A DNA stretch of 64,000 nt. It comes from Exiguobacterium sp018617385. GTDB taxonomy: Bacteria > Bacillota > Bacilli > Exiguobacteriales > Exiguobacteriaceae. Positions 18,653 through 26,847 of this stretch are shown here, in pieces (positions within the stretch are counted from its first letter, which is position 1; every line of letters begins with the position of its first letter). The translations under genes and the position numbers were made by a program. The notes under the pieces are model-generated. The model was not told where the DNA came from and did not search any database. It worked only from the letters and a program-made list of their open reading frames with translations. The stretch is from contig NZ_JACSKA010000001.1 in NCBI RefSeq assembly GCF_018617385.1, forward strand, positions 992,001 through 1,056,000. Direction: 5' to 3'.

Positions 18653-19402
18653 ATGGAAGAGAAAATCGTGTCCTTGAAACAACAAGGTCTTACGTTAAAA
18701 CAGATTGCGGCAGAATTAGACGTCCCGATTGGCAAAGTCCAATACGCATGGCGGAAATGGAGAAATCAGCAACAGGAAGTGGAGGCGGTTGCCCCTGTGA
18801 AACAAAAGCGTGAAACGAAGAAAGCAAAGACGTCGGTGACGACCTCACGCAAACAAGTGGCATCGGCGAAAGAGACGGCCAACGTGTTGACTTCTCCACT
18901 TCTTGAAAAGGGTCCGGAGGGATATTGGAAGCTACCCGATCGGTACAACGTGGACTTCATGCATGCGGTCGTACAGTCTCCAAACGCAGTGTATGTATGC
19001 TGGGAAGTATCTGATCTCGTAAAAGAGACGTTAGCGCTTCAATTCATGCGACGCTGGGAAGATCTGCCGAAGGCGTTCCGCATCCTTGATGTTACATTAC
19101 TTGATTACAAAAGCGGTCACTCAAACCGATCGTATACGTTCGATCTTCCTGAGATGACGAACAGCTGGTTCGTTCGCCCTCTCGACCCGAATACGACATA
19201 TGTGTTTGAATTTGGGATTCGGACGATGGAAGGAGAGTTTCTCCCAATTGTCGCCTCAAATCCGCTTGACACGCCAAGAGCAGAACCCGCAGGAGTCGGG
19301 CGATTCGCAGAACCGGTCCGACGTTGGCAATATGGAGAAGTCGATTCTCCAGAATTACTCGATACATTACCAAAATATGCAGCATACCGACTCGTGCGTT
19401 AA
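18653..19402 (+). CDS. DUF4912 protein with N-terminal helix-turn-helix-like segment
   Basis: 249 aa. The first ~40 residues form a small helical segment (SLKQQGLTLKQIAAELDVPI) resembling a homeodomain-like HTH. A Lys/Thr/Ala-rich linker follows (about 45-85), then a DUF4912 beta-sandwich-like domain (about 90-249) with WKLPDRYN and VCWEVSD. DUF4912 proteins are known to neighbour GH57/DUF1957 glucan enzymes, as here: the GH57 gene starts 16 nt downstream. A role in binding or localising glucan is a guess; no catalytic site is visible. Confidence 0.72.
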   Translation: MEEKIVSLKQQGLTLKQIAAELDVPIGKVQYAWRKWRNQQQEVEAVAPVKQKRETKKAKTSVTTSRKQVASAKETANVLTSPLLEKGPEGYWKLPDRYNVDFMHAVVQSPNAVYVCWEVSDLVKETLALQFMRRWEDLPKAFRILDVTLLDYKSGHSNRSYTFDLPEMTNSWFVRPLDPNTTYVFEFGIRTMEGEFLPIVASNPLDTPRAEPAGVGRFAEPVRRWQYGEVDSPELLDTLPKYAAYRLVR

Positions 19403-19417
19403 GGAGGACTTTTTATT

Positions 19418-21619
19418 ATGAAACCTGGGTACTTTTCACTCGTCCTTCATGCTCATTTACCGTACGTTAGGCATGAAGAGAAACACCGATTAGAAGAAAG
19501 ATGGGTTTATGAGGCCATCTCTGAGACATATATCCCGATTCTTTGGCAAGTCGATCGCTTGAAGCGTCCCTTACATTGGACGGTTAGTATTTCCCCGCCT
19601 GTCGTTGAAATGCTTGCCGATCCACTCATTCAGGATCGCTACGTAGAACACTTGGATGACATGCTCGAATTGATTGCCCTCGAACTATCTGAGGACCGAA
19701 CAGACGAAGAAAAAGCGACGTTACATTTTTATCGTCAGCGATACCACGATTTAAAAAATACGTTCCTTCATTGGAATAAAAATTTGAACGAGGCGTTCCG
19801 TACATATCGTGAGGCAGGTTATATTGACATGGTGACATGTACGGCGACCCATGGCTTTAATCCACACCTCTTCACGGAACAGGCGGCACGTGCTGAGATT
19901 CGGACGGGCTTGAACTGTTTCGAACGTCACTATGGGTTCCGTCCAACAGGCATATGGTTACCAGAGTGTGCTTATACACCAGGGGTCGACCGGATTCTTT
20001 ACGAAGAGGGAATTCGCTACACCTTTGTCGATGAACATGCTCTTCTTGACGCAGATCCGACACCTGAGAAAGGGATTGGAGCCCCTGTGTATTCACCACA
20101 TGGGGTCGCGTTATTCCCGCGGGATCAAATCATCTCAGGTAAAATCTGGAGTTCGATGATTGGATATCCGGGTCATCCGGATTATCGTGAATTTTACCGT
20201 GATTTGGCTTACGACCGGGATTGGGATTATATCCAATCCTTCATGCATCCGGAAGGGATCCGTTTTGATACGGGTCTAAAAATGCATCGGATTACGGGTG
20301 ACACGGATCAAAAAGACTTCTATGTGCGTGAATGGGCGGAACATCAAATTGAGAACCATGCGACCGATTTCGCCAAAACGTTAGAATCACACCTTGAAGC
20401 GCACGGTGCTCAAACATTCCCGCCATTTTTAGTCACAGCCCCGTTCGATGCGGAATTGTTCGGTCACTGGTGGTTCGAGGGACCGGAGTTCCTTGGGAAA
20501 GTAGCAGAACGACTTGCTGAATTTGGGATTGAAACCATCACGCCAGCCCTCTTCCTTGAACGTCATTTTAAAGATTTACAGACGGTTCACGTGTCGATGA
20601 ATACATGGGGACGCAAGGGTTATGGTGAAGTTTGGATCAACGAGAGAAATGAGTGGATGCTTCGTCATTTGCACATGATGGAGATGCAACTTGTGAAAGA
20701 TGTGGCGGACTATCGGAATCAATCGGAATTGACAAATCGTGCCTTGAAACAATTGATCCGTCATTATGTACTGGCTGTGTCGAGTGACTGGGCCTTCATC
20801 TTGGACGGACAAACGACGGCACAGTATGCCGCCGAACGGTTCCGTGAACACACAAGACTCTTTGCAGAACTGGAAACGGCACTCTATCAGGATGGAGTAT
20901 CCGAACAGTTGCTACATGATCATTACGCTTCATATCCATTTCTTCAGGATGAAGACATCGATATTGATTCGTTCCTCTCTCCTCACGATTACTATGTGAC
21001 AACCGAGCGGGAAGAGGAAAAACCAGCCATTTTGGTGCTCACGCCTGAATATCACGGTCATATCGTAGGGGGACTCGGAAGACGGGTCGTCGACGAAATC
21101 GAGGCGAGAGCGGACGATGGCGAAGTCGTCTACGTATTAACGCCATATCATGACGAGCTGCCTGAATATGAGCGACAAGGAAACATACATGTATATCGTG
21201 TTCGTCCAACTAGTCCATTTTTAGAGCATGTCATGAACCAAGTGGCAACACAAAATATCGCCTATGTAAAACTGGTTCATGAACTTTCGAAACGTGTCTC
21301 CTTCAAAGTGGTTCACCACTTCGATTGGATGACGATTCCTGCTGCAAGAGAACTTGCGCAATCCCTTGGGCTTCCGTTATACTCAACTATGTTGTCCTTT
21401 GAAGCGACTCGCAATCCGCATGGTCACGGTGGTTTATTCGATGCAATCCATCGAATCGAAAACAGCGTGTTTCCTGCATCAGAACGCGTATATGTCGGGG
21501 AAGAGATCTCGATTCACGACCTAAAACAATGGTATAAGGTGAGCGAGAACGTCAACACATGCCTACCTATAGAGACTTCTCCATATGGACAGGAATCAAT
21601 GAAAAAGAACGTGAAATAA
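19418..21619 (+). CDS. GH57 (DUF1957) 1,4-alpha-glucan branching-type enzyme fused to a half glycosyltransferase
   Basis: 733 aa in two parts. Residues 1 to ~525 are a GH57/DUF1957 enzyme: HAHLPYVR, CTATHGFNP, WLPECAYTPG (probable nucleophile Glu near 185) and TAPFDAELFGHWWFEGPEF (acid Asp near 344), then the helical C-terminal domain. Residues ~533-733 resemble the N-terminal Rossmann domain of a GT-B glycogen-synthase-like transferase (ILVLTPEYHG, VGGLGRRV). The nucleotide-sugar-binding second GT-B domain is missing, so the fused part should not transfer sugar on its own. AAGGAGG precedes the ATG. It occupies the place of the glycosyltransferase gene yqgM in B. subtilis. Confidence 0.82.
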   Translation: MKPGYFSLVLHAHLPYVRHEEKHRLEERWVYEAISETYIPILWQVDRLKRPLHWTVSISPPVVEMLADPLIQDRYVEHLDDMLELIALELSEDRTDEEKATLHFYRQRYHDLKNTFLHWNKNLNEAFRTYREAGYIDMVTCTATHGFNPHLFTEQAARAEIRTGLNCFERHYGFRPTGIWLPECAYTPGVDRILYEEGIRYTFVDEHALLDADPTPEKGIGAPVYSPHGVALFPRDQIISGKIWSSMIGYPGHPDYREFYRDLAYDRDWDYIQSFMHPEGIRFDTGLKMHRITGDTDQKDFYVREWAEHQIENHATDFAKTLESHLEAHGAQTFPPFLVTAPFDAELFGHWWFEGPEFLGKVAERLAEFGIETITPALFLERHFKDLQTVHVSMNTWGRKGYGEVWINERNEWMLRHLHMMEMQLVKDVADYRNQSELTNRALKQLIRHYVLAVSSDWAFILDGQTTAQYAAERFREHTRLFAELETALYQDGVSEQLLHDHYASYPFLQDEDIDIDSFLSPHDYYVTTEREEEKPAILVLTPEYHGHIVGGLGRRVVDEIEARADDGEVVYVLTPYHDELPEYERQGNIHVYRVRPTSPFLEHVMNQVATQNIAYVKLVHELSKRVSFKVVHHFDWMTIPAARELAQSLGLPLYSTMLSFEATRNPHGHGGLFDAIHRIENSVFPASERVYVGEEISIHDLKQWYKVSENVNTCLPIETSPYGQESMKKNVK

Positions 21620-21718
21620 CCTTGCTTTTTCATAAGAAACTTGGTAGGATAATTGAGTATGCTTAGACTGTAAAGCAAAAGCACTTGATACAACATCATT
21701 AAGATGGGAGTGAAAGAA

Positions 21719-21868
21719 ATGCGCGTTAAAATTACATTAGCTTGCACAGAAACAGGCGATCGCACGTACATCACGAAGAAAAACAAACGTAACAACCCTG
21801 AGCGCCTCGAGTTGCGCAAATACAACCCACGTCTCCGTCGTCACACGCTTTACCGCGAAGTGAAGTAA
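21719..21868 (+). CDS. rpmG: 50S ribosomal protein L33, cysteine-depleted (zinc-independent) form
   Basis: 49-aa ribosomal protein. It begins MRVKITLACTETGDRTY and ends in RHTLYREVK, a clear L33. Zinc-binding L33 has two CxxC pairs; here only Cys9 survives (CTET, and NPRL in place of the second pair), so it cannot hold zinc. In B. subtilis such C-minus paralogues are Zur-controlled, but no Zur-box-like palindrome is visible in the 99 nt upstream. GGGAG precedes the ATG. Confidence 0.92.
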   Translation: MRVKITLACTETGDRTYITKKNKRNNPERLELRKYNPRLRRHTLYREVK

Positions 21869-21878
21869 TAAGGGACCG

Positions 21879-21905
21879 GCCGTCACATATGTGGCGGCTT
21901 TTTTT
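21879..21905 (+). terminator. Terminator of rpmG
   Basis: Stem 21879-21887 with 21890-21898 (one G-U), then a T7 run. Confidence 0.82.
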
Positions 21906-21922
21906 GTAAGGAGGAATGCGTT

Positions 21923-22477
21923 GTGGAAGAAAAAGCAGCGCTCCGGCGCACGATTCATCAATACATCAAACAAATGTCGGAGCGACATCATGCGGACGAA
22001 GCCATTCACCAAACATTGTTTGCCTCGGATTTATGGGTCGAAAGTCAAACGATCGCGCTGACGTTGTCACTCCCGCTAGAAATCGATACGTCTCCAATTA
22101 TTCATATGGCCTTTAAAGAAGGAAAAACGGTCTGCGTCCCGAAAGTAACGGAGCAGGGACTTACGTTTCACATCATTCATTCATTTGATGATTTAGAAAC
22201 GGGCGTCATGAATATTTTAGAGCCGACCACTCCATCGACGACGCAAGTGATTGACCTTTGTCTTGTTCCGGGGCGTGTTTTCGATCGAACCGGTTATCGA
22301 ATCGGTTGGGGTGGGGGCTATTATGACCGCTTTTTAAAAACCTATAACGGTACAACACTTGCTTTGGCATATACCGTTCAGCTTGTCGATCATGTACCAA
22401 CTGAGCCACACGACCTACCCGTTCAATGGATCGTAACAGAAAAGGAGATGATTCAGTGTTCGCCATATTCGCTGTAA
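21923..22477 (+). CDS. yqgN: 5-formyltetrahydrofolate cyclo-ligase
   Basis: 184-aa ATP-dependent enzyme that returns 5-formyl-THF to the active folate pool as 5,10-methenyl-THF. The family hallmark GWGGGYYDRFL is present at about residue 128. Start is GTG at 21923, 8 nt after AAGGAGG. It overlaps the next gene by 22 nt. Its place after rpmG matches yqgN of B. subtilis. Links functionally to the gcv and folD one-carbon genes elsewhere in the window. Confidence 0.93.
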   Translation: MEEKAALRRTIHQYIKQMSERHHADEAIHQTLFASDLWVESQTIALTLSLPLEIDTSPIIHMAFKEGKTVCVPKVTEQGLTFHIIHSFDDLETGVMNILEPTTPSTTQVIDLCLVPGRVFDRTGYRIGWGGGYYDRFLKTYNGTTLALAYTVQLVDHVPTEPHDLPVQWIVTEKEMIQCSPYSL

Positions 22478-23226
22478 CATGTTTCGTCGCCTATCTCGGT
22501 TATCGGTTACGGTCGTTAACTCGCTCTGGGGCGCTGTTGACAGTCGTGACCGGTACGGTGATTGGATTCTCGTTCGGGTGGTTCGGTCTATACTTGCTTG
22601 GCGTGTTTTTTTCGACTTCTTCTCTTGCTTCGAAATATCGCTCTCACGATAAAAAGGGGGTCGATGAGATCGTCGAGAAGACGGGGGCTCGCGATGCCAT
22701 GCAAGTGTTGGCTAACGGTGGGGTCGGGATTTTATGTGCACTCGGTTATCAATTGACGAATGACCCGGTCTACCTCTACATGTATGTCGTTTCCATCGCG
22801 GCGGCGACGAGCGACACGTGGGGATCTGAATTCGGTGTCCTATCGAAACAGAAACCTCGGTTCATGTTTACCTTTAAGCGAGTCGAACCGGGGACGAGTG
22901 GCGCCGTCTCGACGTTCGGTACCGTCATGTCGATGTTCGGTGCACTGTTGATTGTCATATCCTCTCTTGTGTTCATCGACTTAAAGATCACGCATCTCCT
23001 TTTATTATGGGTGATTGGATTAACTGGTAGCATCATTGACACGCTTCTCGGTGCGACATTCCAACGAACGTTTCGTTGCACAGTCTGCGGAAAATTGACG
23101 GAGCAAAAAATACATCACGATGTGCCGACGACTTATGTGTCAGGGTGGCGTTTTCTCGGAAACGATGCGGTTAATTTTCTTTCAGTATGTGGAGCGACGT
23201 TGATTTGTTTTTTAGTGTTTGGATGA
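22456..23226 (+). CDS. DUF92 family integral membrane protein
   Basis: 256 aa with about six to seven hydrophobic spans. It has the DUF92/TIGR00297 hallmarks: GALLTVVTGTVIG near the N-terminus, an SSLASKYR segment, DTWGSEFG in the middle and SIIDTLLGATFQ before a small CxxC-bearing loop (CTVCGK). Function of the family is not established, though eukaryotic relatives include a phytyl-phosphate kinase, so lipid metabolism is possible. Start is GTG at 22456, 8 nt after AAAGGAG, inside the preceding gene. Confidence 0.82.
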   Translation: MFAIFAVTCFVAYLGYRLRSLTRSGALLTVVTGTVIGFSFGWFGLYLLGVFFSTSSLASKYRSHDKKGVDEIVEKTGARDAMQVLANGGVGILCALGYQLTNDPVYLYMYVVSIAAATSDTWGSEFGVLSKQKPRFMFTFKRVEPGTSGAVSTFGTVMSMFGALLIVISSLVFIDLKITHLLLLWVIGLTGSIIDTLLGATFQRTFRCTVCGKLTEQKIHHDVPTTYVSGWRFLGNDAVNFLSVCGATLICFLVFG

Positions 23227-23259
23227 GGGTAGTACAGAAAATGAAGGTGTTCCAAATGA

Positions 23260-23277
23260 ATGTGAATATTGTCACAA
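23260..23277 (+). promoter_or_regulatory. Rex operator-like site 1 upstream of ldh
   Basis: ATGTGAATATTGTCACAA matches 12 of 14 defined positions of TTGTGAA-N4-TTCACAA. Rex represses fermentation genes when NADH/NAD+ is low. Confidence 0.6.
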
Positions 23278-23316
23278 TATCGCCAAAGTGAAAACGGTTT
23301 CTGCTGTAGTTAGAGT

Positions 23317-23334
23317 TTGTGAATGATGTTACAA
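23317..23334 (+). promoter_or_regulatory. Rex operator-like site 2 upstream of ldh
   Basis: TTGTGAATGATGTTACAA also matches 12 of 14 defined Rex-box positions. It lies 57 bp downstream of site 1 and 62 bp before the ldh start. Confidence 0.65.
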
Positions 23335-23395
23335 TCTATTTGTAACAGAGATAACAAAAACATGAAACAGATTGTTCGAAGGGTGGAGAATCATT

Positions 23396-24352
23396 ATGGA
23401 AACATTAAATCATGCTAAAGTAACACGAGTCGCACTTGTAGGGGCAGGGGCAGTAGGTGCGAGTTTCGCTTACCAATTGACGACAGCTAGTCTATGTGAA
23501 GAACTTGTCATCATCGATATCAATAAAGCGAAGGCAGAAGGAGAAGCGATGGATTTGAACCATGGGGTTTCATTCGCTTCATCACCGATGCGCGTCTGGG
23601 CAGGGGATTACTCGGATTGTGGCGTCGCTGACATCGTGGTCATCACGGCTGGCGCACCACAGCGTCCAGGTGAAACACGTCTTGACCTCGTTGAAAAGAA
23701 TGCGAAGATCATGAAATCCATGATTTCAGACATTATGGACTCTGGTTTTGACGGAATTATCATCATTGCTTCAAACCCGGTCGACATCATGACTCATCTC
23801 GCATGGAAATATTCTGGTCTTCCGAAACATCGTGTCTTCGGTTCAGGAACCGTGTTAGATACATCTCGCTTGCGATACATGCTCGGTGACTATTTCAACG
23901 TCGACCCGCGCAACTGTCATGCCTACATCATGGGTGAGCATGGCGATACGGAGTTTGCTGCCTGGAGCAACGCGCGTATTTATGGAAAATCAGTCGAACA
24001 ACTACTTGAAGAGCACGATGAGTACAGCTGGGAAGACCTTGAGGACATTTATGTCAACGTTCGTGACGCAGCATATCATATCATCGAACGTAAAGGTGCG
24101 ACGTACTATGCGATTGGACTCGGCCTCCTTCGGTTGGTCAAGGCTGTCCTTCGTAACGAGAACACGTTGTTGACAGTCGGTGCCCATCTTGATGGGGAGT
24201 ATGGATTACATGATATCCATATCGGTGTGCCAGCAATCATCAACCGTCAAGGTGTGCGTGAAGTCGTTGAGATTGAGTTGTCACAAGAAGAGCATGAGAA
24301 AATGCAACATTCTGCGAACGTACTCATGAAAACGATGGAACCTGTCTTGTAA
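23396..24352 (+). CDS. ldh: L-lactate dehydrogenase
   Basis: Cytoplasmic NAD-dependent enzyme of 318 aa that reduces pyruvate to lactate, regenerating NAD+. It has GAGAVGASFAY (nucleotide site), TAGAPQRPGETRLDLV, where Gln rather than Arg after the proline supports lactate over malate specificity, and IMGEHGDTEF with the catalytic His. The start at 23396 follows GGTGGAG by 7 nt; eight more open codons upstream lack a ribosome site. Two Rex-like operators precede it. Confidence 0.95.
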   Translation: METLNHAKVTRVALVGAGAVGASFAYQLTTASLCEELVIIDINKAKAEGEAMDLNHGVSFASSPMRVWAGDYSDCGVADIVVITAGAPQRPGETRLDLVEKNAKIMKSMISDIMDSGFDGIIIIASNPVDIMTHLAWKYSGLPKHRVFGSGTVLDTSRLRYMLGDYFNVDPRNCHAYIMGEHGDTEFAAWSNARIYGKSVEQLLEEHDEYSWEDLEDIYVNVRDAAYHIIERKGATYYAIGLGLLRLVKAVLRNENTLLTVGAHLDGEYGLHDIHIGVPAIINRQGVREVVEIELSQEEHEKMQHSANVLMKTMEPVL

Positions 24353-24366
24353 TCTCCATCCTTTGG

Positions 24367-24396
24367 AAACCCGTAGCCATATGGTTACGGGTTTTT
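24367..24396 (+). terminator. Terminator of ldh
   Basis: 14-bp stem with one G-U pair (24367-24380 with 24381-24394), small loop in practice, then a T-run. Confidence 0.85.
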
Positions 24397-24475
24397 ATAC
24401 ATATAGAACGAATCATCGTTTGGTCGTGGGTCGTGTGGTGATTTACAATAGAATTGAGAGAGAGGAGGGGTTTCG

Positions 24476-25528
24476 TTGGCGACAACTTGTTTTTGGGAAG
24501 ATATTTATCGAAAGGTCGAAAACGGTGGGCGAATTGAAGGCATACTCGAACCCTCCCGTGCGGTCATCTTGTTCGATACGAAAGCAGGTGATCGGTATGA
24601 TTTGTTCATTCAGACTGAAAAAGCATGGGCGAATCACGTTGGGATGGATATACACGCGATTTTGAACGCATTTCGCTTATCTCGCATCGGGCGGAAACGA
24701 TTGACCATTCATGTTTATGGTGAGCGTCTCGTGGATGAAGAGCGTGTAGACTCGTTGACGTTCCAAATCCCTGCGAAAGTGACATTGGCCCGTTCGATTT
24801 GCACACCGACTATGGAAGAAGACCGGTTCCGACTGCTGGCGGTCTCCCTCGACCGAAAAAAGAAGGCGGAGCTGAAGAAACGATTTTCTTTCGGGAAACC
24901 ACAAGTGGTGTATGGGCTATTGTTCGTCACCTTTTTAGTCATGTGGTTAGCCGAATCGGTCGGTTCGACGCTTGATCCAAACACGCTGGTCGCATTCGGG
25001 GCCAAAGTGAACCCGTTGATTGAACAAGGGGAATGGTGGCGTTTGATTACACCGATGTTCCTGCATATCGGTTGGTTCCATTTTGCGATTAATATGTTTG
25101 CACTTTGGTCGCTCGGTCCGCTCGTCGAACGGATGTACGGCTCCATACGATTTTTAATCATCTATCTGCTCAGTGGAGTATTAGCGACATCCGCATCGTT
25201 TGCATTCAGCGAATCGATATCAGCAGGCGCTTCAGGAGCGTTATTTGGATTGGTCGGTGCGCTCTTATACTTTGGGTTGCGTGATCGTTCTCTCTTCATG
25301 AAGACGCTCGGACCTCCGCTCTTTATTATGTTAGGATTAAACGTAGGACTTGCGTTTGTATTAGGTGCAGGTCTTGACCATTTCGCACATGCGGGAGGTC
25401 TGATTGGAGGTTTTGTCGTTTCTGGAGTCGTCGGGCTACCGGATGAGAAGAACCGTATACAACGAATCTTATTTTCCGTACTCACCATCTCGATGTTTGG
25501 ACTATTCGTCGGGTACGGATTTTGGTAA
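24476..25528 (+). CDS. gluP: Rhomboid family intramembrane serine protease
   Basis: 350-aa membrane protease. A soluble N-terminal domain (about residues 1-145) precedes six or seven spans. The catalytic serine is in GASGALFG (near 251) and the catalytic histidine in FAHAGGLIGG (near 305); NMFALWSLG carries the upstream conserved Asn region. B. subtilis YqgP/GluP is longer, with C-terminal TPR repeats that are absent here. Start is TTG at 24476, close after GAGGAGGGG. Gene order next to the yqgQ-glcK pair is conserved. Confidence 0.9.
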   Translation: MATTCFWEDIYRKVENGGRIEGILEPSRAVILFDTKAGDRYDLFIQTEKAWANHVGMDIHAILNAFRLSRIGRKRLTIHVYGERLVDEERVDSLTFQIPAKVTLARSICTPTMEEDRFRLLAVSLDRKKKAELKKRFSFGKPQVVYGLLFVTFLVMWLAESVGSTLDPNTLVAFGAKVNPLIEQGEWWRLITPMFLHIGWFHFAINMFALWSLGPLVERMYGSIRFLIIYLLSGVLATSASFAFSESISAGASGALFGLVGALLYFGLRDRSLFMKTLGPPLFIMLGLNVGLAFVLGAGLDHFAHAGGLIGGFVVSGVVGLPDEKNRIQRILFSVLTISMFGLFVGYGFW

Positions 25529-25540
25529 GGGGAGAATTCA

Positions 25541-26563
25541 ATGATTGAAACATTAAAAACACTCGTTAACATCCCGAGTCCTTCCGGGATGACGGAAGAG
25601 GCCATCCGCTTCGCGGAGCAAGAATTGAATGCACTGGGTGTCAAGACGTCACGTCTACATAAAGGGGCACTGCTGGCCACATTTTCAGGTCGTTCTGGCA
25701 AGGCGCGTCTGTTGACGGCACACGTGGACACACTCGGTGCGATGGTCAAAGACATCTTGCCGAGCGGGCGTCTTCGTTTGACTCAAGTGGGGGGATACGC
25801 ATGGACGGCGATTGAGGGAGAGAACTGCCTCGTCCACCGTGAAGAAGGAGAGGCGATTGAAGGGACGATCTTGATCCATCAGTCGAGTGTTCACGTCTAT
25901 AAGGACACGAACTCTGCCGAGCGATCTGCATCAAACATCGAAGTCCGATTGGATGAAAAAGTGCATTCTCGTGAAGATGTGACGGCGCTTGGGATTGAAA
26001 TCGGGGATTTCGTTTCATTCGATCCACGCTTTCAAGTGACCTCTTCAGGATACGTGAAATCACGCCACTTGGATGATAAGGCGTCGGTCGCCATTCTATT
26101 GGACCTTGCGAAAGACTTAATCCGTTATGACTTGCCGCATACCGTTCACTTCTTGATTTCGAATTATGAAGAGGTCGGATTTGGAGGAAACGCGGGTATT
26201 CCGGAAGACGTCGTGGAATACATTGCCGTTGATATGGGCGCGCTCGGGGATGGACAGCATTCCGATGAGTACACAGTCTCGATTTGTGCTAAGGATTCGT
26301 CTGGACCGTATGATATCGGGTTACGACGGAAGTTCACGGCGTTGTGTAAAACTCATGAGATCGCATATAAGGTAGATATTTATCCGTACTATGGGTCAGA
26401 TGCGTCGGCGGCGATTCGAGCAGGGTATGATGTGCGACATGCCTTGATTGGGCCAGGAATCGAATCGAGCCATAGTTATGAGCGAACGCATCTGTCATCA
26501 ATGGAAGCAACGCGAGAGTTGTTAAATCGTTATGTACAATCGACGATGGAGGAAGAAGCATGA
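25541..26563 (+). CDS. M42 family metallopeptidase (glutamyl aminopeptidase/cellulase M-like)
   Basis: 340-aa cytoplasmic aminopeptidase of the tetrahedral TET type. The metal ligands and catalytic residues can be read in order: TAHVDT, SRHLDDKAS, NYEEVGFGG, YIAVDMG, and the final His in ESSHSYERTH. It begins 12 nt after the rhomboid stop with GGGGAG upstream and overlaps the yqgQ start by 4 nt, so it belongs to this operon. Annotations of this family as endoglucanase are historical errors. Confidence 0.9.
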   Translation: MIETLKTLVNIPSPSGMTEEAIRFAEQELNALGVKTSRLHKGALLATFSGRSGKARLLTAHVDTLGAMVKDILPSGRLRLTQVGGYAWTAIEGENCLVHREEGEAIEGTILIHQSSVHVYKDTNSAERSASNIEVRLDEKVHSREDVTALGIEIGDFVSFDPRFQVTSSGYVKSRHLDDKASVAILLDLAKDLIRYDLPHTVHFLISNYEEVGFGGNAGIPEDVVEYIAVDMGALGDGQHSDEYTVSICAKDSSGPYDIGLRRKFTALCKTHEIAYKVDIYPYYGSDASAAIRAGYDVRHALIGPGIESSHSYERTHLSSMEATRELLNRYVQSTMEEEA

Positions 26564-26754
26564 AAAACTTTTATGATGTCCAACAGTTTTTAAAATCGTT
26601 CGGTACCATTATTTACATCGGAGAACGGGATGCTGAAATCTCACTCATGATGATGGAACTCGACGAATTGTATGAAGGGGGCATCATCGAACAACGTGTG
26701 TACGATACGGCCAAAATCATTTTGACCCATGAATTAAAAAATTCAACAGATTGA
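26560..26754 (+). CDS. yqgQ: YqgQ family small protein (DUF910)
   Basis: 64-aa acidic helical protein matching YqgQ: FYDVQQFLKSFGTIIYIGERD at the start and a second helix pair with QRVYDTAKIILTHEL. Members are short three-helix bundles of unknown function, suggested to bind single-stranded nucleic acid. Start overlaps the stop of the peptidase gene (ATGA). As in B. subtilis it lies directly before glcK. Confidence 0.88.
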   Translation: MKNFYDVQQFLKSFGTIIYIGERDAEISLMMMELDELYEGGIIEQRVYDTAKIILTHELKNSTD

Positions 26755-26760
26755 CAGAAA

Positions 26761-26792
26761 TCCCCTTAGTGCAAAGGGTTGCACTAAGGGGA
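26761..26792 (+). other. Perfect 14-bp hairpin between yqgQ and glcK
   Basis: Arms 26761-26774 and 26779-26792 pair without mismatch around AGGG. There is no U-tract on either strand, so it is not a standard terminator; it may be an mRNA end-stabiliser or processing site. Confidence 0.7.
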
Positions 26793-26793
26793 T

Positions 26794-26809
26794 AATAGTG
26801 TACACTATT
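26794..26809. promoter_or_regulatory. 16-bp palindrome upstream of glcK, candidate operator
   Basis: AATAGTGTACACTATT is a perfect inverted repeat 39 bp before the glcK start. Possible binding site for an unidentified dimeric regulator. Confidence 0.4.
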
Positions 26810-26847
26810 CAATGAAAGCGATTTAGTTGAGACGAGGAGTGAACGGT

